DNA of 44,496 bases from Malikia sp041190985 (GTDB lineage: Bacteria; Pseudomonadota; Gammaproteobacteria; Burkholderiales; Burkholderiaceae_C). The stretch's first letter is position 1. Every line of letters begins with the position of its first letter. The DNA lies in NCBI GenBank assembly GCA_041190985.1, contig JBEEPT010000061.1, positions 1-44,496 of the forward strand. The letters run 5' to 3'. The notes beneath the pieces were generated by a model. That model had not been told where the DNA came from and made no database searches. It saw only the letters and a program-made list of their open reading frames with translations. Below are positions 23,636 through 34,477 of the stretch, in pieces. Made by a program: the position numbers and the translations under genes.

Positions 23636-23830
23636 ATGTCCACCCCCGACAAATCCCTGAACATCGCCGGCCTGGAGACCGCCTACGACGCGCTCGCCAC
23701 GGCCATGGACCGCGCCGGTCCCGAGCAGTCCGAGCTCTTCCTGGTCAAGCTGGCGCTGCTGAGCGCCAACGCGCTGGCCGACGAGCGGGCCTTCCAGGGC
23801 TTGCTCGACGCCGCGCTGCAGGACCTCTGA
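23636..23830 (+). CDS. DUF2783-like small protein (monooxygenase partner 2)
   Basis: A 64-residue acidic, helical protein with core AYDALATAMDRAGPEQSELF, then LVKLALLSANALADE. It is the paralogue of the gene at 16902. The start has AAGGAG seven bases upstream, and the gene follows the monooxygenase by 32 bases. That each of two diverged monooxygenases keeps its own copy argues for a specific physical or functional partnership. There is no signal peptide or membrane segment, so it is cytoplasmic. Function unknown. Confidence 0.8.
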   Translation: MSTPDKSLNIAGLETAYDALATAMDRAGPEQSELFLVKLALLSANALADERAFQGLLDAALQDL

Positions 23831-23909
23831 GGCGGCTTTACGGCCGGGCCCGCGTCGCCAGGCCAGCCAGGCCGGCGGGGCGGTGCCGAAGCGTTACCAT
23901 CTCGACCGT

Positions 23910-24872
23910 ATGTCTGAAAAACCTGTATCAACCCATATCGATGCCCTGCTGCATGATTTTTGCCAGCAAGGCAGGGTGCAGGCCGGCTCGCTGATTATCA
24001 CGGTCTTCGGGGACGCGTTCCTGCCGCGCGGCGGCCGCATCTGGCTCGGCAGCCTGATCCGCCTGCTGCAGCCGCTGGATGTCAACGAGCGGCTGGTGCG
24101 CACCTCGGTGTTCCGTCTGGTCAAGGACGAATGGCTGCGCACCGAGGCCGCCGGCCGGCGCTCGGACTACCTGCTGACCGAATCCGGCCAGCGCCGCTTC
24201 GAGGCGGCGGCGCGCCAGATCTACGCGGCCGACATCCCGCTGTGGGACCGGCGCTGGCGGCTGATCCTGCAGACGCGCGACCTCGACCCGAGGCGGCGCG
24301 AAGCCCTGCGCCGCGCGCTCTACTGGCAGGGCTTCGGCGAGCTGACGGCCGGCTGCTTCGTCCACCCCGGCGCCGACCTGGTGCGTGCCTTCGACGCGCT
24401 GGCCGCGGAAGGCCTGCAGGATCTGCTGCCCGCGCTGATGCCGCTGCTGGCGGCCGATCCGGTGCTGGAGCAGTCGGCGTCGGCGCCCGACATGGTCGCG
24501 CGCGCCTGGAACCTGGGTGATCTGGCCGCCGCCTACGAGGTGTTCACGCAGCGCTACCGGCCCCTGCTGGGCGAGGCGTCGGCAGCACCTGCGCTCGATC
24601 CGGAGCGCGCCTTCCTGGCGCGCATCCTGCTGATTCACGACTTCCGGCGGCTGCTGCTGCGCGACCCGCAACTGCCAGCAGACCTGCTACCCGCGGACTG
24701 GCCCGGACAGCGCGCCCGTGCGCTGTGCCGGGAGCTCTACCGCCGCCTGCTGGCGCCATCCGAGCTCCATCTCGACCGTTGCATGCAACTGGCCAGTGGC
24801 GCCACGCCGCCGGCGTCGCGCACGCTGGAGTCGCGCTTCCTGCCCTCCGATCCGCTTGCCGCCGGCATTTGA
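23910..24872 (+). CDS. paaX: Phenylacetate-responsive repressor PaaX
   Basis: A 320-residue PaaX-family regulator. The N-terminal winged helix includes SLIITVFGDAFLPRGGRIWL, then GSLIRLLQPLDVNERLVRTS, the family signature, and VFRLVKDEWL follows. The C-terminal ligand domain contains WDRRWRLILQ. PaaX represses the paa genes and is released by phenylacetyl-CoA. The ATG at 23910 (MSEKPVSTHIDALL) fits the family start better than one nine codons earlier. It lies just upstream of the paa operon in the same orientation and is separated from it by a terminator and an operator-bearing leader, so it is probably transcribed separately. Confidence 0.93.
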   Translation: MSEKPVSTHIDALLHDFCQQGRVQAGSLIITVFGDAFLPRGGRIWLGSLIRLLQPLDVNERLVRTSVFRLVKDEWLRTEAAGRRSDYLLTESGQRRFEAAARQIYAADIPLWDRRWRLILQTRDLDPRRREALRRALYWQGFGELTAGCFVHPGADLVRAFDALAAEGLQDLLPALMPLLAADPVLEQSASAPDMVARAWNLGDLAAAYEVFTQRYRPLLGEASAAPALDPERAFLARILLIHDFRRLLLRDPQLPADLLPADWPGQRARALCRELYRRLLAPSELHLDRCMQLASGATPPASRTLESRFLPSDPLAAGI

Positions 24873-24957
24873 GGGCAGGGCGATCCTGGCCGCAAGGGCC
24901 GCCCGCTCACCGCTGCGGCTCAGCGCGGGCGTCCAGCCACCCTCTATTCCGTCATCC

Positions 24958-24990
24958 AGCCCCCTCGAGCCTAGACCCGATGGGGCTTTT
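24958..24990 (+). terminator. Rho-independent terminator after paaX
   Basis: AGCCCC at 24958-24963 pairs with GGGGCT at 24982-24987, followed by TTT and then a further T-rich CTGTTTTC. The loop is long (18 bases), so strength is uncertain, but the position 85 bases after paaX and before the paaN promoter region is apt. Another GC-rich hairpin (GCCCGC/GCGGGC) lies at 24901-24930. Confidence 0.5.
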
Positions 24991-25044
24991 CTGTTTTCAT
25001 TTCCGGTTGGGATCCGCTTTCGTCTCAGGGTTTTCCCTGAACTA

Positions 25045-25058
25045 TTGATCTGGATCAA
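25045..25058. promoter_or_regulatory. FNR/ANR-type box upstream of paaN
   Basis: TTGAT, CTGG, ATCAA is a perfect match to the FNR/ANR consensus (TTGAT-N4-ATCAA). It lies 94 bases before the paaN start, just upstream of an extended -10-like TGATACAGT (25061-25069). That position would favour repression, if the -10 is right. Confidence 0.6.
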
Positions 25059-25063
25059 CGTGA

Positions 25064-25096
25064 TACAGTTTTCTCTAACAAGTAAACAAAACTGTA
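25064..25096. promoter_or_regulatory. Long inverted repeat in the paaN leader, candidate PaaX operator
   Basis: TACAGTTTT at 25064-25072 and AAAACTGTA at 25088-25096 are perfect 9-bp arms separated by 15 bases. It overlaps the putative -10 region of the paa promoter and is the best candidate for the binding site of PaaX or a TetR-type PaaR. I cannot confirm which protein binds. Confidence 0.55.
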
Positions 25097-25151
25097 ACGC
25101 GTTTGGGTCGGGCGGCAAGGCCGCGGACCCCGACCTCACTTCGGAGCCCGC

Positions 25152-26819
25152 ATGTCGCACCCCCTGTTCGAGAAGCACCGCGCCACCCTGGATGGCGCCC
25201 TCAACGCCATCGCCACCCGCGGCTACTGGTCACCCTACAGCGAGATGCCCAGCCCCAAGGTCTATGGCGAGACCGCCGCGGCCGACGGCAAGGCCGCCTA
25301 CGAGGCTCATCTGGGCCGCAATTTCGAGCTCGGCCAGCCGGGCCAGACCGGCTGGGGCGGCAAGGAGAGCTCGCCCTACGGCGCAGCACTCGACGTGCGC
25401 TATCCCGTCTGCGATCCCGAGGCCCTGGTCGCAGCCGGGCAGGCCGCGATGAAGGGCTGGCAGGCGATCGGCGCAGCCGGGCGCACCGGCATCTGCCTCG
25501 AGATCCTGGACCGCATCTACCGTCAGAGCTTCGAGATGGGCCACGCCGTCATGATGACCACCGGCCAGGGCTGGATGATGGCCTTCCAGGCCGGCGCTGC
25601 GCACGCGCTCGACCGCGGCCTGGAGTCGGTGGCCTACGCCTGGCGCGAGCAGAGCTTCGTGCCGGCCGAGTCGCATTGGGAAAAGCCCCAGGGCAAGAAC
25701 CCGGCCCTGGTGATGAAGAAGCACTACGAGATCGTCGGCCGCGGCGTGGCCCTGGTGATTGGCTGCGGCACCTTCCCGACCTGGAACACCTATCCCGGCC
25801 TGTTCGCGGCGCTGGCCACCGGCAACGCGGTGATCGTCAAGCCGCACAGCAACGCCATCCTGCCGGCTGCCATCACCGTGCGCACCATCCGCGCCGTGCT
25901 GGCCGACAACGGCATCGACCCCAACCTCGTGACCCTGTGCGTGGCCGAGCAGCGCAGCGCCACCCAGGCCCTGGCCACCCACCCGGCGGTCAAGTCGGTC
26001 GACTTCACCGGCAGCAACGTGTTCGGCCAGTGGCTGATCGACAACGCCAGGCAGGCCCAGGTCTACGCCGAGCTCGCCGGCGTCAACAACGTCGTGATCG
26101 AGTCGACCGACAACTACAAGGCGATGCTGGCCAACCTGGCGTTCACGCTCTCGCTCTACTCGGGCCAGATGTGCACCACCACCCAGGCCATCATCGTGCC
26201 GGCCGGCGGCATCGAGACCGACCAGGGCCCCAAGAGCTACGACGAGGTCTGCGCCGACCTGGCGGGCGCGCTGCAGAAGTTCCTGTCCAGGCCCGAGGTG
26301 GCCTGCGCAGTGCTGGGCGCGATCCAGTCCGGCGCCACGCTCGACCGCATCGCCGAGGCCGGCAGCGGCCGCCTGGGCCGCGTCGTGCTGGCATCGACCA
26401 AGATCGACAACCCCGAATTCCCGGGCGCCGAGGTGCGCACCCCGGTGCTGCTGGCAGTCGACGCAGCCGACGAGGCCGCCTACATGGAGGAGCGCTTCGG
26501 CCCGATCGCCTTCGTCGTCAAGGCCGCCGACGCACAGGCCGCGATCGCCCTGTCCGAGCGCATCGTCAGCACCCATGGCGCGCTGACCGTCGGCCTGTAC
26601 TCGACCAAGCCGGAAGTCGTCGACGCCATGACCGAAGCCAGCTGGCGCGGCAAGGTGGCGCTGTCCATCAACCTGTGCGGCGGCGTGTTCGTCAACCAGT
26701 CCTCGGCCTATTCCGACTACCACGGCACTGGCGGCAACCCCTCGGCCAACGCCTCCTACGCGGACTCGGCCTTCGTCGCCAACCGCTTCCGCGTCGTGCA
26801 GCGCCGCTACCACGTCTGA
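25152..26819 (+). CDS. paaN: Phenylacetate degradation aldehyde dehydrogenase PaaN
   Basis: A 555-residue aldehyde-dehydrogenase-superfamily protein of the PaaN type. The catalytic Cys341 is in LYSGQMCTTTQ, the general-base Glu307 in AELAGVNN, and the cofactor loop in DFTGSNVFGQ. It oxidises the reactive open-chain semialdehyde-CoA formed from oxepin-CoA to 3-oxo-5,6-dehydrosuberyl-CoA. Unlike E. coli PaaZ it has no C-terminal MaoC hydratase domain, so the oxepin-CoA hydrolase must be a separate protein. It is the first gene of the operon, 15 bases before paaG. The second ATG-less upstream extension of the frame is not used. Confidence 0.92.
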   Translation: MSHPLFEKHRATLDGALNAIATRGYWSPYSEMPSPKVYGETAAADGKAAYEAHLGRNFELGQPGQTGWGGKESSPYGAALDVRYPVCDPEALVAAGQAAMKGWQAIGAAGRTGICLEILDRIYRQSFEMGHAVMMTTGQGWMMAFQAGAAHALDRGLESVAYAWREQSFVPAESHWEKPQGKNPALVMKKHYEIVGRGVALVIGCGTFPTWNTYPGLFAALATGNAVIVKPHSNAILPAAITVRTIRAVLADNGIDPNLVTLCVAEQRSATQALATHPAVKSVDFTGSNVFGQWLIDNARQAQVYAELAGVNNVVIESTDNYKAMLANLAFTLSLYSGQMCTTTQAIIVPAGGIETDQGPKSYDEVCADLAGALQKFLSRPEVACAVLGAIQSGATLDRIAEAGSGRLGRVVLASTKIDNPEFPGAEVRTPVLLAVDAADEAAYMEERFGPIAFVVKAADAQAAIALSERIVSTHGALTVGLYSTKPEVVDAMTEASWRGKVALSINLCGGVFVNQSSAYSDYHGTGGNPSANASYADSAFVANRFRVVQRRYHV

Positions 26820-26834
26820 GCTGGGGCGTACGAG

Positions 26835-27635
26835 ATGAGCTACCAACATATCCTGTTTGCGATCAGCGACAGCGGCGTGGCCCGCCTGACGCTGAACCGC
26901 CCGGACAAGATGAACAGCTTCAACGCCGGGATGCACGCCGAGCTGCGCGACGCGCTCGACGCCATCCAGGCCGACCCGACCGTGCGCGTGCTGGTGATCA
27001 GCGGTGCCGGCCGCGGTTTCTGCGCCGGCCAGGACCTGTCCGACCCCGAGGCGCGCTGCGTGCCCGGCGACACGCCGCCCGACCTCGGCGACCTGGTCGA
27101 ACGCAACTACAAGCCGCTCGTCATGCGCCTGGCCAACCTGCGCGTGCCGACCATCGCCGCGGTCAACGGCATCGCGGCCGGTGCGGGCGCGAGCCTGGCG
27201 CTGGCCTGCGACATCGTGGTCGCAGCCCGGTCGGCGGCCTTCCTGCAGGCCTTCAGCAAGATCGGCCTGGTGCCCGACACCGGCAGCACCTGGTTCCTGC
27301 CGCAGCGCGTCGGCATGGCGCGCGCGATGGGCCTGGCGCTGCTGGCGGACAAGCTGCCGGCCGACAAGGCCGCCGAGTGGGGCCTGATCTGGGCCGCGTA
27401 CGCGGACGAAGAGTTCGCCGCCAAGGTCGACGCGCTGGCCGAGCAGCTCGCCGCCATGCCGACCCGGGCGCTGGTGCGCACGCGCCAGCTCATGCACGCC
27501 GCGCCGTCGCACACGCTCGAGCAGCAGCTGTCGATGGAAGGTGGCTTCATGCGCGAGCTCAGCCGCAGCGCCGACTTTGCCGAGGGCGTGTCCGCCTTCC
27601 TCGAAAAGCGCGCCCCGCGCTTCACCGGAGCCTGA
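26835..27635 (+). CDS. paaG: Ring 1,2-epoxyphenylacetyl-CoA isomerase PaaG
   Basis: A 266-residue crotonase-fold protein. The oxyanion-hole segments GRGFCAGQDLSD (about 59-70) and GIAAGAGASLALACD are typical. The catalytic Asp148 in IGLVPDTGSTWFLPQ marks it as PaaG rather than a hydratase with two glutamates. It converts the ring epoxide to oxepin-CoA and also shifts double bonds later in the pathway. The gene starts 15 bases after paaN and ends 2 bases before paaH. Length and motif positions are normal for PaaG. Confidence 0.93.
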   Translation: MSYQHILFAISDSGVARLTLNRPDKMNSFNAGMHAELRDALDAIQADPTVRVLVISGAGRGFCAGQDLSDPEARCVPGDTPPDLGDLVERNYKPLVMRLANLRVPTIAAVNGIAAGAGASLALACDIVVAARSAAFLQAFSKIGLVPDTGSTWFLPQRVGMARAMGLALLADKLPADKAAEWGLIWAAYADEEFAAKVDALAEQLAAMPTRALVRTRQLMHAAPSHTLEQQLSMEGGFMRELSRSADFAEGVSAFLEKRAPRFTGA

Positions 27636-27637
27636 GC

Positions 27638-29165
<1,528 letters not shown>

Positions 29166-29173
<8 letters not shown>

Positions 29174-29630
29174 CGCCGTCCTCAGTCCCGAACAGGCCCA
29201 GGCCCGCGCCGATGCCGCCGCCAACGCCATGTGGTCGCGCGACGCCGCGACCCACGCCCTGGGCATGGAGCTGGTCGAGGTCGCTCCCGGGCGCGCCACC
29301 ATGCGCATGCGCGTGCGTCCCGACATGGTCAACGGCCACCACATTTGCCACGGCGGCCTGATCTTCACGCTGGCCGACAGCGCCTTCGCCTACGCCTGCA
29401 ACAGCTACAACCTCAGCACGGTCGCCTCGGCCTGCCACATCGACTTCCTGGCGCCGGGACGCGAGGGCGACCTGCTCGAGGCGGTGGCGCTCGAGCGCTC
29501 GGTCGCCGGGCGCACCGGCGTCTACGACGTCACGGTCAGCGTCGTCGGCGGCAAGACCGTCGCGCTGTTCCGCGGCAAGAGCTACCGCATCAAGGGCGAG
29601 GTCACCGCAAGCTTCGCGGCCGAGAGCTGA
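29166..29630 (+). CDS. paaI: Hotdog-fold phenylacetyl-CoA thioesterase PaaI
   Basis: A 154-residue hotdog thioesterase. The PaaI signature is NGHHICHGGLIFTLADSAFA, with catalytic Asp71 in the helix end, followed by the strand VASACHIDFLAPGREGD. The enzyme releases CoA from ring-hydroxylated phenylacetyl-CoA dead-end products and so protects the CoA pool. It overlaps paaH by eight bases (start ATG at 29166), which suggests coupled translation. Length and motif positions are normal for the family. Confidence 0.92.
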
Positions 29631-29680
29631 GCCCGGACCACCGAGCCACCCGATACCCCGATCAGAAACAGAGGAACACC

Positions 29681-31006
<1,326 letters not shown>

Positions 31007-31022
31007 TCCGGGCCTGACCATC

Positions 31023-31805
31023 ATGTACCAGACCCTGAACATGGAGCGCCAAGGCCCGGTCGCCACGATCTGGATGGACCGCCCCGAGGTGTTCAACGCC
31101 TTCGACGAGCGGCTGATCGCCGAGCTCGCCGCGGCCTGCGCCGAGCTCGACGCCGACGCCTCGGTGCGCGTGGTCGTGCTGGGCGGCCGTGGCCGGCATT
31201 TCTCGGCCGGCGCCGACCTCAACTGGATGCGCCGCGCCTCGACCTTCACCGAGGAGGAGAACCGCGCCGACGCGCGCCGCTTCGCCGGCATGCTGCGCGC
31301 CCTGTCCGGCATGTCCAAGCCCACGATCGCGCGCATCCAGGGCGCTGCGCTTGGCGGCGGCACCGGCCTGGCGGCGGCCTGCGACATGGCGGTGGCCAGC
31401 CGCGATGCCTCGTTCGCGACCTCCGAGGTCAAGTTCGGCATCATCCCGGCGGTCATCAGCCCCTACGTGCTGCGCGCCATCGGGCCGCGCCAGGCGCTGC
31501 GCTACTTCCAGAGCGCCGAGCGCTTCGATGCCCAGCGCGCCTACGAGATCGGCCTGGTCAACGAGGTCTGCGAGCGCGACGAGCTCGACGCGACCGTCGC
31601 CAGGCTGGTCGAACCCTTGATCGCCGGCGCGCCGCAGGCGCAGCAGGCCGCCAAGGACCTGATCGCCGCCATCCACGGCCGTCCGATCGACGACGCCGTG
31701 AGCGAAGAGACCGCGCAGCGCATCGCGCGCCAGCGCGCCACCGACGAGGCCCGCGACGGCATCGCCGCTTTCCTCGACAAGCGCAGCCCAGCCTGGCTGC
31801 CCTGA
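31023..31805 (+). CDS. Enoyl-CoA hydratase, methylglutaconyl-CoA hydratase-like
   Basis: A 260-residue crotonase-fold protein lying between paaK and paaA. GRGRHFSAGADLNWMRRAS and AALGGGTGLAAACDMAVAS are the oxyanion-hole blocks, and SEVKFGIIPAVISPYVLRAI resembles methylglutaconyl-CoA hydratases (LiuC/AtuE type). The first of the two usual catalytic glutamates is replaced by Gly in GGTGLA, while Glu of SEVKFG is kept. In this operon it could act as the PaaF-type hydratase or an accessory isomerase, but sequence resemblance points to a branched acyl-CoA. It starts 16 bases after paaK and lies 27 bases before paaA. Confidence 0.85.
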   Translation: MYQTLNMERQGPVATIWMDRPEVFNAFDERLIAELAAACAELDADASVRVVVLGGRGRHFSAGADLNWMRRASTFTEEENRADARRFAGMLRALSGMSKPTIARIQGAALGGGTGLAAACDMAVASRDASFATSEVKFGIIPAVISPYVLRAIGPRQALRYFQSAERFDAQRAYEIGLVNEVCERDELDATVARLVEPLIAGAPQAQQAAKDLIAAIHGRPIDDAVSEETAQRIARQRATDEARDGIAAFLDKRSPAWLP

Positions 31806-31832
31806 TTGCCATCCCAGCCTAGGAGAAACACC

Positions 31833-32843
31833 ATGTACACGCAATCCTTCAGCGTATCGGACGAGCCGGGCAAGGCGCTCAAGCCCGTCGCGTCGACCGA
31901 GCCGGCCGAACATCTGGCCAGGTTCGAGTCCCGCATCGACGCCGACGGCCGCATCGAGCCGCAGGACTGGATGCCCGAGGCCTACCGCAAGACCCTGGTG
32001 CGCCAGATCAGCCAGCACGCGCACAGCGAGATCGTCGGCATGCTGCCCGAGGGCAACTGGATCAGCCGCGCGCCCAGCCTCAAGCGCAAGGCCATCCTGA
32101 TCGCCAAGGTGCAGGACGAGGGCGGCCACGGCCTCTACCTGTATTCCGCTGCCGAGACCCTGGGCACCAGCCGCGCCGAGCTGCTCGACGCGCTGCATTC
32201 CGGCAAGGCCAAGTACAGCTCGATCTTCAACTACCCGACCCTGAACTGGGCCGACGTCGGCGTGATCGGCTGGCTGGTCGACGGCGCCGCGATCATGAAC
32301 CAGGTGCCGCTGTGCCGCTGCAGCTACGGCCCCTACGCACGCGCCATGGTGCGCGTCTGCAAGGAGGAGTCCTTCCACCAGCGCCAGGGCTACGAGGCCC
32401 TGCTGGTGATGATGCGCGGCACCGAGGAGCAGAAGGCCATGGTGCAGGACGCCGTCAACCGCTGGTGGTGGAAATGCCTGGCCATGTTCGGTCCGCCCGA
32501 CACCGACAGCCCGCACAGCGCGCAGGGCATGCGCTGGGGCATCAAGCGCATCTCCAACGACGACCTGCGCCAGAAGTTCGTCGACGCGACCGTGCCGCAG
32601 GCCAGGGTGCTGGGCGTGACCCTGCCCGACCCCGACCTGAAGTGGAACGAGGAGCGCGGCCACCACGACTACGGATCGATCGACTGGAACGAGTTCTGGG
32701 ACACCGTCAACGGCAACGGTCCCTGCAACAAGGAGCGCCTGGCCACCCGTGTCAAGGCGCACAACGACGGCCAGTGGGTGCGCGACGCCGCCCTGGCCCA
32801 CGCCCGCAAACAGCAACAACGTGCAATCAAGGAGGCAGCATGA
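31833..32843 (+). CDS. paaA: Phenylacetyl-CoA epoxidase subunit PaaA (catalytic)
   Basis: A 336-residue diiron monooxygenase alpha subunit with a ferritin-like fold. The iron ligands can be placed in the pairs AKVQDEGGHGLY and CKEESFHQRQGY, together with the HAHSEIVGMLPEGNW helix. With PaaC it forms the epoxidase core that inserts an oxygen atom across C1-C2 of the phenylacetyl-CoA ring. AGGAGA lies before the ATG at 31833; a start nine codons earlier is less likely. Its TGA overlaps the paaB ATG. The C-terminus is Lys/Gln-rich (ARKQQQRAIKEAA). Confidence 0.96.
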   Translation: MYTQSFSVSDEPGKALKPVASTEPAEHLARFESRIDADGRIEPQDWMPEAYRKTLVRQISQHAHSEIVGMLPEGNWISRAPSLKRKAILIAKVQDEGGHGLYLYSAAETLGTSRAELLDALHSGKAKYSSIFNYPTLNWADVGVIGWLVDGAAIMNQVPLCRCSYGPYARAMVRVCKEESFHQRQGYEALLVMMRGTEEQKAMVQDAVNRWWWKCLAMFGPPDTDSPHSAQGMRWGIKRISNDDLRQKFVDATVPQARVLGVTLPDPDLKWNEERGHHDYGSIDWNEFWDTVNGNGPCNKERLATRVKAHNDGQWVRDAALAHARKQQQRAIKEAA

Positions 32844-33136
32844 GCCACGCAGCATTGAAGGATTGGCCCCTCTGGGAAGTTTTTGTCCGCAGCAAGCAGG
32901 GCCTGGAGCACAAGCACTGCGGCAGCCTGCACGCATCCGACGCGCAGCACGCGCTCGAGATGGCGCGCGACGTCTACACCCGCCGCCAGGAAGGCGTGAG
33001 CATCTGGGTCGTGCAGTCGTCCCAGATCACCGCCAGCAACCCGGACGACAAGGGCGAGCTGTTCGAGCCGGCGGCCGACAAGATCTACCGCCATCCGACC
33101 TTCTACGAGATCCCGGAAGAAGTGGGGCACATGTAA
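32840..33136 (+). CDS. paaB: Phenylacetyl-CoA epoxidase subunit PaaB
   Basis: A 98-residue protein with the PaaB hallmarks WPLWEVFVRSKQGLEHKHCGSLHA and WVVQSSQITASNPDDKGELF, then the end motif YRHPTFYEIPEEVGHM. PaaB bridges the PaaAC core and is needed for activity of the complex, though it carries no catalytic residues. It overlaps paaA by four bases (ATGA), and its TAA is followed immediately by the paaC ATG, so the subunits are translationally coupled. Confidence 0.96.
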   Translation: MSHAALKDWPLWEVFVRSKQGLEHKHCGSLHASDAQHALEMARDVYTRRQEGVSIWVVQSSQITASNPDDKGELFEPAADKIYRHPTFYEIPEEVGHM

Positions 33137-33919
33137 ATGAGCGCAATCGCCAACTACCTGCTGCACCTGGCCGACAACGCCGTGGTGCTGGGCCAGCGCA
33201 ACGCCGAATGGTGCGGCCATGGCCCCGTGATCGAGGAAGACATCGCGCTGGCCAACGTCAGCCTGGACCTGATCGGCCAGGCCCGCCTGCTGTACCAGCA
33301 GGCCGCGACCGCGCTCGGCGGCGACGCCACCGAGGACCGGCTGGCCTATTTCCGCGACGTGCCCGACTTCCGCAACTACACGCTGCTGGAGCTGCCGCAT
33401 CACGGCGCGCTGGTTGGCTATGCCAAGAGCGACCTCGACTACGGCACCACCATCGTGCGCAACTTCCTCTACAGCGCGCTGATGGTGCTGGTGTGGGAGC
33501 AGTTGCAGCAGTCCCAGGACGAGCAGCTCGCCGCCATCGCCGCCAAGTCGCTCAAGGAAGTGCGCTACCACCTGCGCCACTCGCGCGACTGGCTGGTGCG
33601 CCTGGGCGACGGCACCGATGAGTCGCACGCCCGCGTGCAGGCCGCGCTGGACCACCTGATCCCCTACACGCAGGAATTCTGGACCGCCAGCGAGCTCGAG
33701 TCCGCCGCCGTGGCGGCCGGTGTCGGCGTCGACGTCGCGCTGCTCAAGCCGCAGTGGGACGAGCTGGTCGACGACGCGCTGGCCGAAGCCAGGCTGGTGC
33801 GCCCGGTCGTGGGCGGCCACGTGACCCAGGGCAAGGTTGGCCTGCACTCCGAGCACCTCGGCTTCCTGCTGAGCGAGATGCAGGGGCTGGCCCGCGCCCA
33901 TCCCACCGCCACCTGGTAA
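33137..33919 (+). CDS. paaC: Phenylacetyl-CoA epoxidase subunit PaaC (structural)
   Basis: A 260-residue ferritin-like helical protein. ANYLLHLADNAVVLGQRNAEWCGHGP, DLIGQARLLYQ, TTIVRNFLYSALMVL and EVRYHLRHSRDWLVRLGDGT are typical PaaC blocks. It pairs with PaaA, without its own diiron centre, and stabilises the catalytic subunit. The start abuts the paaB stop with zero gap. The four-base gap to paaD suggests joint translation. Length is normal for the family. Confidence 0.95.
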   Translation: MSAIANYLLHLADNAVVLGQRNAEWCGHGPVIEEDIALANVSLDLIGQARLLYQQAATALGGDATEDRLAYFRDVPDFRNYTLLELPHHGALVGYAKSDLDYGTTIVRNFLYSALMVLVWEQLQQSQDEQLAAIAAKSLKEVRYHLRHSRDWLVRLGDGTDESHARVQAALDHLIPYTQEFWTASELESAAVAAGVGVDVALLKPQWDELVDDALAEARLVRPVVGGHVTQGKVGLHSEHLGFLLSEMQGLARAHPTATW

Positions 33920-33923
33920 GCGC

Positions 33924-34457
33924 ATGAGTACCACCTTGACGCCCGAAGACGCGGTACGTGCCGCCTGGGCCGCGCTCGAGGTCCTGAGCGACCCCGAGAT
34001 CCCGGTCGTGACGCTGCGTGAGCTCGGCATCCTGCGCGACGTGCGCCAGGGCGCCGACGGTCTCGAGGTGGTGATCACGCCGACCTACAGCGGCTGTCCG
34101 GCCATGGGCCAGATCGAGGACGACGTGCGCGCCACGCTGCAGGCCACCGGCCTGCAGGCCAGGGTGATCACCCAGCTCGCGCCGGCCTGGACCACCGACT
34201 GGATGACCGACGCGGCGCGCGACAAGCTGCATGCCTATGGCATCGCTCCGCCGCAGCACCGCTGCGCCAGCCAGCCGCCGACGGGCGAGAGCGTGCTGCG
34301 CTTCGTGCGCCAGGCCGCCCAGCCCGAGATCGTGCCCTGTCCGCATTGCGGCTCCAGCCATACGGTGGAGTCCTCGCATTTCGGCTCCACCGCCTGCAAG
34401 GCGCTCTACAAGTGTCTGGACTGCCAGGAGCCGTTCGACTACTTCAAGCCTTACTAA
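33924..34457 (+). CDS. paaD: PaaD, maturation factor of the phenylacetyl-CoA epoxidase
   Basis: A 177-residue protein with an N-terminal DUF59/MIP18-like domain (LEVLSDPEIPVVTLRELGIL at about 17-36, TYSGCPAMGQIEDDV) and a C-terminal cysteine-rich segment CPHCGSSHT, CKALYKCLDC that could bind zinc or help iron delivery. PaaD is required in vivo for an active epoxidase and is thought to help build its metal centre. It follows paaC by four bases and precedes paaE by 20. Confidence 0.94.
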   Translation: MSTTLTPEDAVRAAWAALEVLSDPEIPVVTLRELGILRDVRQGADGLEVVITPTYSGCPAMGQIEDDVRATLQATGLQARVITQLAPAWTTDWMTDAARDKLHAYGIAPPQHRCASQPPTGESVLRFVRQAAQPEIVPCPHCGSSHTVESSHFGSTACKALYKCLDCQEPFDYFKPY

Positions 34458-34477
34458 GTACTACCGGAGACACCCGC

